Shown one piece after another: positions 56,212 to 64,000 of a DNA stretch of 64,000 nucleotides. Below the pieces are notes generated by a model that searched no databases, was not told the DNA's origin, and saw nothing but the letters and a program-made list of their open reading frames with translations. Source of the stretch: Calamus simplicifolius (lineage: Eukaryota > Streptophyta > Magnoliopsida > Arecales > Arecaceae); contig UESW01001778.1 of the NCBI GenBank assembly GCA_900491605.1, positions 1 to 64,000 on the forward strand, in the 5' to 3' direction. Each line of letters opens with the position of its first letter. Position 1 is the stretch's first letter. The translations under genes and the position numbers were made by a program.

Positions 56212-57321
56212 TCAGGTTGGGACAAGGTAAACCGTCCCCTTCACGTAACGGATATTTGCGAGTGCCACTAAAATCAATGCACTCGTGAATCCTGCTATTG
56301 CTGCGCAGCCCATGGCCATGCAGCTCCTCACCCTACGGCGGCATTGTTGTTTCCTCTTTCTTCCTTCGTCATCCCGATTTACCTCTGCTTTTTGGAACCC
56401 TACCAACTCTGCCTCTCGATTCCTCTCTCTTCTGGCCTTTGTCATCTCTCCCTTCTTTTTCCTCTGTCTTCCTACCTCCTTCTCATCAATTACCTCATCT
56501 TTACCGCTGTTCCTTCTTGCATGTGACTTTCTTTCTCCTACCGTATCTTCTCCTTGTTTCCGTCTTCCCTTCTTCTCTTCAGCTGTCTCTACTTTGACTT
56601 CCCCAACCGTCTTTTCCTTTCGATTGCCGTCTCTTTCCTGTCCATCCTCTTTTGCCACTACCTTTCTTTCCTGCAGCGTCTCTGTCTCTTGCTTCTTCTC
56701 TCCAACCGTCTCATTCTCATTGCTTTCTTCTTCAAATTCTTCATCGACAACCCAAGATTCAGTGCATGAGCCCGAGGCCGACGTATCAGGACTCTTGTCG
56801 ATGGCCCCATTGTTGTCCGCTGATTCCACCCCGTTGGCAAAGGTCTCATCCACTTTTGAGAACCTGCTAGGACTCGCCCAGTCGACAAAGGCCTTCTCAA
56901 GGATGGACAGCCTCGTGGCCATGCGACTCAAGTTCTCCAGCCTATGCGGAGAGCATGTATTCATCTCGGCCGTAAGCAGATTCTTGATGAAATCAATCTT
57001 TTGAGCAGTCCTGTCGTCGTCATGGATGTACGTCGACGGAGGGTGCTCTAGTAGCCTTCCAATCCCTGATTCGACTTCTTCGAGCTTTCTCTGCAACAAA
57101 GCGTTTTCTCGATCCATTGCTTCTTTTTCATTGTACATGGGGATCTGGACGAAGACCTCATCGCGCATGGGCTCCCATGTATACCGCCTCTGTGGGCGCT
57201 TCTTGAAGGGCTTGACGAGGATGATGATGGCCCTGTACATCTCCACGAACAACATCACGGCCAGGCAGAGGAACATCGTGACGTGAAGAAAAAAGACGAT
57301 AATCTCCGTTGCCCTCTCCAT
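56212..57321 (-). CDS. CSLA-derived N-terminus fused to a coiled-coil, membrane-anchored protein
   Basis: Single-exon, 369 residues. Residues 8-36 form a membrane segment; with VMLFVEMYRAIIILVKPFKK, RYTWEPMRD and VFVQIPMYNEKE (46-67) they closely follow the N-terminus of CSLA (mannan synthase-like, GT2) proteins, except that about a dozen residues normally between PMRDD and VLVQIPMYNE are missing. After residue 68 the similarity stops: a coiled coil (ENALLQRKLEEVESGIGRLL), a helical segment (HRLENLSRMATRLSILEKAF), a long Glu/Lys-rich tract (about 190-320) and a second membrane segment at 334-357, ending YLVPT. None of the glycosyltransferase catalytic motifs is present, so it cannot be a synthase. 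Function unknown. No clear TATA box was found. Confidence 0.65.
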   Translation of the reverse strand: MERATEIIVFFLHVTMFLCLAVMLFVEMYRAIIILVKPFKKRPQRRYTWEPMRDEVFVQIPMYNEKEAMDRENALLQRKLEEVESGIGRLLEHPPSTYIHDDDRTAQKIDFIKNLLTAEMNTCSPHRLENLSRMATRLSILEKAFVDWASPSRFSKVDETFANGVESADNNGAIDKSPDTSASGSCTESWVVDEEFEEESNENETVGEKKQETETLQERKVVAKEDGQERDGNRKEKTVGEVKVETAEEKKGRRKQGEDTVGERKSHARRNSGKDEVIDEKEVGRQRKKKGEMTKARRERNREAELVGFQKAEVNRDDEGRKRKQQCRRRVRSCMAMGCAAIAGFTSALILVALANIRYVKGTVYLVPT

Positions 57322-57564
57322 GGGAGTTTTGGATTTTTGGATTTTTGGTTGGTTACGAGATTTTTTTTGGTTGCGTTAGGTGTATTCTTAAAGGCCAGAA
57401 GTTTGAGTTCGATAAGGTTTAGGCTGTACCATGTTTGCTAAGATGTTTGAGTTCTATAAGGTTTAGGCTTACCATGACTATTAGCGCCACCCAGAGTCCT
57501 TACCATAACTATTACCGCCACCCAGAGTCCTTACCATGGTAGTGTTCTCTTATTTTCTTTCCAA

Positions 57565-57862
57565 AGTAATTCTTTCCAAAGTAAAGCTCATGGCAATCCA
57601 ATAATATCTATAAGGCCTAAATATACATCGTTCAATTGCATGAGATCTATAAGCCGCGGGTGTAAATGATTGGAAACTCAAACTTATAGTTGGGTCAATT
57701 CTAATTTAAACATAGTAATTCTTTCCAAAGTAAAGCTCATGGCAATCCAATAATATCTATAAGGCCTAAATATACATCGTTCAATTGCATGAGATCTATA
57801 AGCCGCGGGTGTAAATGATTGGAAACTCAAACTTATAGTTGGGTCAATTCTAATTTAAACAT
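57565..57862. repeat. Perfect 149-bp tandem duplication
   Basis: Units 57565-57713 and 57714-57862 begin AGTAATTCTTTCCAAAGTAA and end CTAATTTAAACAT. I found no difference between them by eye. Either a very recent duplication or an assembly error. A shorter 30-bp repeat (ACCGCCACCCAGAGTCCTTA) lies just left at 57484-57535. Confidence 0.85.
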
Positions 57863-59224
57863 TATGAGATTTGATACTTAGACCAAAAGAAAGAGATGCA
57901 TCATGAGATTTTAAGAAGCTCAAGGCTATTATTCTATTAGTGCTGCTATTCTTACACTTGAAGTGGTTTAGAATGGCAAAATGCAATGTAAAAGAAACTG
58001 ATTTCTTAAAAAATAATAAACTTGATTACGTTAGAAATTTTATGCAATTGTGAGCTATCTCGAAATACATAACTCATATTGTAAATAACAGTGCTATATT
58101 TATAATAATGGCCATTGTAACAATTTTGACCATTTATCTCATTTTAGAAGACTATGATTGTTATTCTCATTTGTATCTTTTTCAAAGTAAAAAATTATGT
58201 TTTAAAATTTTTTCATCAAATTTTCTTTTAAAATGGTTGGATAGTCTAAAGTATAATATTTTTCATGTAATAAAAAGAGAAAGAAATGATAATGCTATTT
58301 ATTCATAGTTGTTTCCTATTATAGCACCATTATAAATAGTTGTGATACTTACTATTTAAGTTTTAAAACTTAAAATGCCACTTCTTTTTAGATAAATAAT
58401 GGTGATTATAGTTGTTTGGGGGAGGTCTATGGTAATGATATAACACATTTTTTAAAACCTAAACCTAGCTTTTATACAATTTGTTATTTCGATCACAATT
58501 CTAATCCATTTGATTCACTTTTGTTAATGAAGCAACTTGGCGCTGATTGTGAAAACATAAGGTTGTCAAAGACTTGAAAGTTATGGATTGAGAGAAGACC
58601 ATTGTATCATCAATTGTTTTAAGAAAGATGCCTCAATTAATATCCTAAAAAAAATAGCTCTTTATGATAAGTTTTTACTTGTATACTTACAAATATTTAT
58701 ATTTTATTTATTTAATATCCATTATCGATAGTAAAAATAGTGCAAGAAATCTCTTCTTTTATCTGCTGCCTAATAGTTTAAAAATAGAAAGATGATTCTA
58801 GTCAAAAAAAAATTCAAAACATTTCTTTTACTTTTCCCTTTCCTTTCTGTAACATTCAAATTCTCCCAACTATTTCTCTTTTCTTTTACTTTTTCAATAT
58901 TTCTTTATATATATCAAAAGTAACCACTACAAAAAAAAATTAAATAAATAAAATCAGAAAAAGAAAGAGAGTTTTCTCACAAGGTAATGATCCTTTAGAA
59001 TCTTTTAAAATCGTTATAAAATTTAAATCTATAGAAAATCTTATCCAACCAATCATATCAAGTTCTAACTCAACCGTTGCATCCAACAATTCCAATCCCT
59101 AAGCGCATGGCAGGTAGGTATTTAAAGAGGAGATGTGTTAGGGATTGCATCCTCTTCCCTTACTTCTCGGCATCAATTCCTTAAAGATTCGCCTCTATCC
59201 ACAAAATGTTTGGGGATGATAATG

Positions 59225-59755
59225 TGGATAGGATGCTCTAGGCACCTGTCCCCACAAAATGTTTACACCGCTCAAATTCGGTACATCCCTCGATTTTTTT
59301 TAAAAAAAATAAATTCTTAAACTACCCTTAAATCTCTTCCCTACCGTAAAAATATCTCTTCACACCCCTCTCCCTTACCCCACCCAATCGACACCCTTCT
59401 CTCCTCTTCCCTTCTCCTTCCCGGCCGGCAGCGGTGAGCGACGGAGGCATTTTATTTGGTCTGGCATGGCCGAATAAAGGCATTTTGTTCGGTCTAAAAC
59501 AATGACTTTTATTCGACCTAACAAGACCGACGAAGGAACGTAGGAAGGGAAGGGAGGGGGGGAGGGTTTGTTTCCATGATACATGAAATCGTGTTTCCAC
59601 GCGACAAACAGGCAAAAGAAGGGTTTGTTCAGGCAGGGTGTGAATAGATTTTTGCGGTGGAGAAAGATTTAAGGATAATTTAAGTATTTAATTTTTTTTA
59701 AAAAAAAAAATATACTGAGTAATTTAAGCGATGCAAATAGAATTTTCCTAATATA
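59225..59755. mobile_element. Foldback / MITE-like element with long inverted ends
   Basis: The left part (about 59265-59370: CTCAAATTCGG, TTTTTTTTAAAAAAAATAAA, CCCTTAAATCTC, CCGTAAAAATATC, TTCACACCC) matches in order the complement of the right part (about 59635-59745: TGTGAA, GATTTTTGCGG, AAGATTTAAGGATAATTTAA, AATTTAAGCG). The inverted ends are about 100 bp; the interior of about 270 bp is GC-richer and has no convincing gene. Exact ends and target duplication unresolved. Confidence 0.5.
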
Positions 59756-62700
59756 GAGCAAGAGAGTTCATGATTTGCTCCTTTCCTATTTTAGACGCTT
59801 TCTTGCATTTCCTTTTTCATTTATTTCTTTCACATTTCTTAGTTGCGCCCTTTAAGATCGATTCTTTTATACAATGTACCAGTTGTGTTTCATTACTGCA
59901 TGGTCTTGTTTTGTGTAGCAATTAATGGTAGCCACCTGTTATGCGTATACAAAGCAAACATTCAACTGTCACTTCGTTTTCGTTTGGCCTTCGTCCTGAT
60001 GGTAGCCACGACTTTCTAGTGTGATCTTGTGATACAACCAAAACTTAGATATGAGATGAATGATGCTAGCTAGAAAAAAAAAAATGAAAAAACGAAGCCT
60101 GTGAAGAGGTGTTAGGAGAGAACCAACGGTTACCTGGACCTCTACTTGGAGGAAGCTCTTCAACAATTCTCTTAAACAAGAATTTTTAACGAAAACATGA
60201 GAAAGCTGTCAGGTTTTAAGGCGCAAGGCAAAAAAAAGAGGAAGACATACTACTGCTGCTGAGTAGAAACTGCCAAGCAAGCACTGCAATTTCACCAAAG
60301 AGAAAAAAAAAAAAAATGATACCCAAATCTGAGAATGGACGGGAAATCTGTGATAGCTTCTGTGCAGGCAACAAAATATTGTTTGCTACAAATATTAGAC
60401 CTTGCGATATATTAATTAATTAGATCATACCGTATAAAAAAAATTCTTACTTGGTTAAGAGCGAAATAGAACCAAATGTTCAATCAATGCACATATTATA
60501 AACAAAGCTATTAATTATACACTGTTTAGCATATGATGCAAGAATGTGGCAACTAGGCATTTTAGCAAAATATCCTCAATATTCAAGAGGTGCACGCCAA
60601 ATCTGGTTATCTCACTGCCGCCTCTCTGCCCTTTGATCTGCAAGATGAAGAAACATGCATAAGCCTAAGTGCACTCTTTATTATGAAAAAGATATGCTGT
60701 GTGTGGTCTTGATTTGTTTGACAATAAATTAAAATTATGATACGTCACCCACCATATATATATGAAGCATGAAACAGCACCTTGGCATCAGTTCCTCCGA
60801 TATCTAAAAATATAGTCCCTGAAAGGAACCCGAGGGACGGGAATGAACTTTCCAAGAAGAGCCAGGGGCCAACTGAGAGAAAAAAGATGCAGAATACCAT
60901 AAGCAATTGTTAAGAAAAATACTGAAATATTAATGTATCATGTCTGCTTAGTGATGACCAATGGGTAAACACTGTTGATGGCCATGTTTTTGTATAATAA
61001 GAATGTTCATTAGAACATTCATGAGCCTTGATATCATATGTTCATTATAACCCTGTTATTTTATCTCCATGAAAACAAATTTGTACTAGGGCTAATGCAA
61101 TGGTGCTCCATTAGATTATAATTTAAGGGACTATTCATCATTCTGTACATATAACTAAATGGGTTAGCTAAAGACTTGAGATATTGACTGAAAACCGAGG
61201 GTTGGCTCAGTGCACAGGGATTGCGGCCTAAGGCATCAGAAAGAAAGAAACTCAATGAATCATGATATGACTTGGAGCAATTTTAGGCTTTGGACCACCT
61301 TTTATAGCTTTTTGTGTACAATTATCCTGCAAGATGTGGTTTGGATTCTTTATCCTTGTGAAATAATGACCACTAAATAGTGATAACAAGATACCAGGTT
61401 GCTGGAAGTAAGAAAAGGATGCCACTAGAAAGATTGGAAGGATGTGCTATGGACTGGATGAAGTCTTCTTGATTTCGACAGCAGAACACAGGGACCATTT
61501 CACATCAACATATGGAAACAAGAACTTCTCTGGTATCAGTATTAGCCTATCACTTCTTATCCTCCTCGCGCCAAAGGATTCCAACTTTTCTTGAGAGTGC
61601 CCGCATCTGTCATTTGGTCGTTTTCCTTTTCAACGGCCAGTTGGGGAAGTCCGTCACAGAATTTAGCTTGATCAAAACCTTGAATAAAGCTATAGCCAAA
61701 AGTTACCTAGTCTTTGTTTGGTTTGTGATCTAGAAAATTATTTTTAAAAATATGAATTATATTTAAAAATCTGAGTTGTATTCTTTTGGTTTTTAGTATT
61801 CGGGAATATATTTGATTTGGTGTTTTCAGAAACTATTTTTTCGAAGAAAGGCAACAACGAATCACATCAAGAAAGGTCGTGGAAAGAAGAAAGAAGGAAG
61901 AAGGAAGAAGGTGAATCCGTAAGTTTTGGGCGTTTTGAGGAAGGAAGGATAAAATTTAAAAATGTCTGAGATGAATTTGAAGAAAATGTTGCTACGATGT
62001 TTTCCAAATTCATTTAGGTTTTTAGAATAATTTCAAAAAAGTGTTTTCAAAAATAATTCAGCCAAACACATTTGGATTGGATTTTTTATTTTTGAAAATA
62101 AAAAATTCAACCCAAATATGCTGCCAAATGGGCCCTAAAATTTTACATCACACCGATGTCTTATAAAAAATTACATCCTCTCAAAAGGTATGCTGTAATT
62201 ACATTCGCATCTTCTCTTAATTTAGAACAAATAAGTTATAAATGATGTTACACAAGGATAATACTAAATTTAAATTCAAAATCATTCTTTTACATCCCTC
62301 TTTTCTAAGGCATGGGATAATTACATTTGAATTTTCTTTTAATTCTAATTTAATGAAACTAAGTTTAGCGTGGATGTGCTACTATGCTATTATATAAAAA
62401 TTAATATAATTTTTTGAATTAAGTGGGGATACACACGTAATTATGATATATCTTAAGAAAGGCGAATGTAACTTGTAAAATTTAGATGGACATATAGTGT
62501 AATTGTGCATCTTAAATTAATATTATAAATTTTACCTTCAATGTAGAGGAGGTGTCTGTAATTTTTGAGTCAAGAATGTTAATATAATTACGCTTGAAGG
62601 AAGTAGACGTAGTTTAGACTTTCTTTTGTAATGGCCATTGTCCAACTGTTATTTTGTTATAGTACAATTGTTATAGCAACAGAAATGGTAGCTAAATAAT

Positions 62701-62856
62701 ATGTAATATTTCTGTTGTTTAATAAAAATATAATATTTTTTGAATTCTAATCTTCATATATGTCTGAAATACTGTTAACGTACATTGTTTTTTATCAATT
62801 ACAAATGCTAACGGTAGTTGTCATAACATCTATTATTTTATTACTAGCTAAATTCA

Positions 62857-63681
62857 CACTACAAAAAAAGACAGAATTGCCGGCGTTAGATATGCGCTGG
62901 TAATTGTCCCAAAAAACATTGCTAATTAATTTGTGACGGTTTTCTACCGGCGTAACCATTAATTTAGTGGCATTTCATGAATATCTACATTAATAGCATT
63001 TCTCTAGCATTTCTCAAAATGCCGCCACTTTATCGTTGTCATTACCTGACGCGTTACCATAAACGCCACTGCTACTACATTGCCAACACATAATATAAAC
63101 TAGCGGCCTTTGTTTAAATGCCACTAATAGTACATTAGCGGAGGCACATTGAATTTTTTAACTATATTTCTTTGACGGCCACCACTTTTTAAAATAGCGA
63201 TGTTACGATAAATGCCGCTACTAATAATTTGCCGATGCATCATATAAATTGGTGGCATTTAAATAAATAGCAGCGTTACGATAAATGCCACTACTAATAA
63301 TTTGCCTAAGCATCATATAAATTGGTGGCATTTATTAAATGCCACTAATAGTACATTGGCACCTTAAATAATTTAATGACATTTATCTAAACGTCGCCAA
63401 TGTCCTAATTTAATTTAATGACGATTAACTAAATGCCACCATTAATATGATACCGACTCATCATATAATTTGGCAGCATTTATTTAAATGCCACTAAAAA
63501 TATTTTGATGAATTTATTAATGGCATTTATCTAAACGATGGTATTTTTAAAATAGCGACGGCCACATTACGTTGCCAACACATCATACAAATTAGCGGCT
63601 TTTATTTAAATGTTACAAATAGTACAATTGGCGATACCTTGAATTTATTAACGGCATTTATCTAAACGTCACCATGAGTTT
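62857..63681 (+). mobile_element. CACTA-like element end with subterminal repeats
   Basis: Begins CACTACAAAAAAAGACAGAA, a standard CACTA terminus, followed by about 800 bp of degenerate repeats of the type AAATGCCACTAATAGTACAT and GGCATTTATTTAAATGCCAC in both orientations. No coding frame. The opposite terminus was not found before 63682, where a different terminus-like sequence starts. Confidence 0.55.
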
Positions 63682-64000
63682 CACTACTAGAGGCTGGGGT
63701 TTTGGCGCAGAAAAAATCGAGCGACCGCCCAGGGGCGGTCGCAGAAGCCATCTTTAGCGACCGCTTGAGGTGGTCGCTAAAGGTAGTCGCGAAAAGTCAA
63801 AATAAATCAGGATTGTCCACTGTTTTAAATCATCTGGATTCCGTCGATGCCCTAATCTTCTTCCTGAAACCCTCGCTCCCACGCCGCAAATCTGAGACTC
63901 CGTCGACCCCCGCGAGCTCCTCTCCGCCGTCAACCCCCGGACGCCGGAATCCTCCCCCGCCACCTTTAAAACTCCACCGCATAGAAACAAAAACAAATCC
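63682..64000 (+). mobile_element. Second transposon end (CACTA-like), runs off the window
   Basis: Starts CACTACTAGAGGCTGGGGTT and is followed by GCGACCGCC / GGCGGTCGC inverted motifs (63721-63790), as in subterminal regions of CACTA elements with this terminus. The rest (63830-64000) is CT-rich and may be the start of an internal region or of a gene. Confidence 0.4.

Larger units (their letters stand above)
57322..62856. other. Intergenic region with small repeats
   Basis: No convincing gene. Holds the 149-bp duplication and a foldback element entered separately. A weak exon-like piece lies at 60799-60875 on the minus strand. The 61700-62140 stretch begins near TTTGTTTGGT and ends near CCAAATGGGCCCTA, as in hAT-type MITEs, but I could not confirm inverted ends. 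Confidence 0.5.

Noticed and set aside
56285..57004. Plus-strand frame of 239 residues rich in Ser, Phe and Leu
   Set aside because: Antisense shadow of the Glu/Lys-rich part of the gene at 56212-57321.
59328..59615. Minus-strand frame of 95 residues
   Set aside because: Lies inside the foldback element and shows no recognisable domain.
60799..60875. Exon-like piece on the minus strand reading WPLALLGKFIPVPRVPFRDY, after a possible acceptor CTCTCAG
   Set aside because: Weak resemblance to the C-terminal part of DCC-type (DUF393) proteins, but no neighbouring exon was found and a stop follows; too little for a gene call.

Overview
This window is plant nuclear DNA, AT-rich and dominated by transposable elements. 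It has spliced plant genes (a UDP-glycosyltransferase and an NTC-associated CCCH/RRM splicing factor) and plant-type retrotransposons of the Ty3/gypsy Tat, Ty1/copia, RTE and L1 groups. A monocot such as a palm would fit, but that is a guess from overall impression; I see nothing diagnostic of a species. Two single N positions (15753 and 34319) look like collapsed assembly gaps.

Layout. 1-4228: intergenic, with two copies of a MITE-like AT-rich repeat. 4229-15752: a Ty3/gypsy element of the Tat type on the minus strand, with gag, protease, RT, a degenerate RNase H, a second (additional) RNase H and integrase. It also has an oppositely oriented extra gene region and two minisatellite arrays; its 5' LTR is cut at the N. 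15754-18864: an internally deleted Ty1/copia element on the minus strand. 18866-20455 and 26431-28276: two copies of a duplicated segment, each with a small two-EF-hand gene and a near-identical promoter. Between them, at 20537-24643, lies a complete LTR retrotransposon without coding capacity, flanked by a 5-bp target duplication. 24650-26430 is TE debris, including CACTA-like repeats and an old LTR scrap.

28276-37194 is one large Mutator-like element (MULE) of about 8.9 kb with terminal inverted repeats. It carries a transposase gene (plus strand, broken) and a convergent plant-mobile-domain (PMD) gene (minus strand, broken). Hairpin-forming repeats of the type AAATCGCCAC...GTGGCGATTT sit at both ends and between the two genes. 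It recalls the two-gene mudrA/mudrB layout of MuDR, with a PMD gene in the mudrB position, and is my leading candidate for an unusual system.

37195-37540 copies the start of intron 1 of the splicing-factor gene lying 5.8 kb downstream and now sits just upstream of an intact two-exon UGT85-like gene (37820-40225). 42833-50989 is the four-exon RBM22/MAC5-type splicing-factor gene (481 aa); its large second intron holds a 5'-truncated RTE-type LINE with a perfect 14-bp target duplication. 51955-53640 is an old L1 remnant. 56212-57321 is a single-exon gene whose N-terminus looks like a piece of a CSLA glycan synthase joined to an unrelated coiled-coil and membrane-anchor protein. 57322-64000 is intergenic, with a perfect 149-bp tandem duplication, a foldback/MITE-like element, and CACTA-type ends near the right edge.

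The likely functional host genes are the two EF-hand genes, the UGT, the splicing factor and perhaps the CSLA-chimera. Most of the remaining sequence is mobile DNA in various states of decay.
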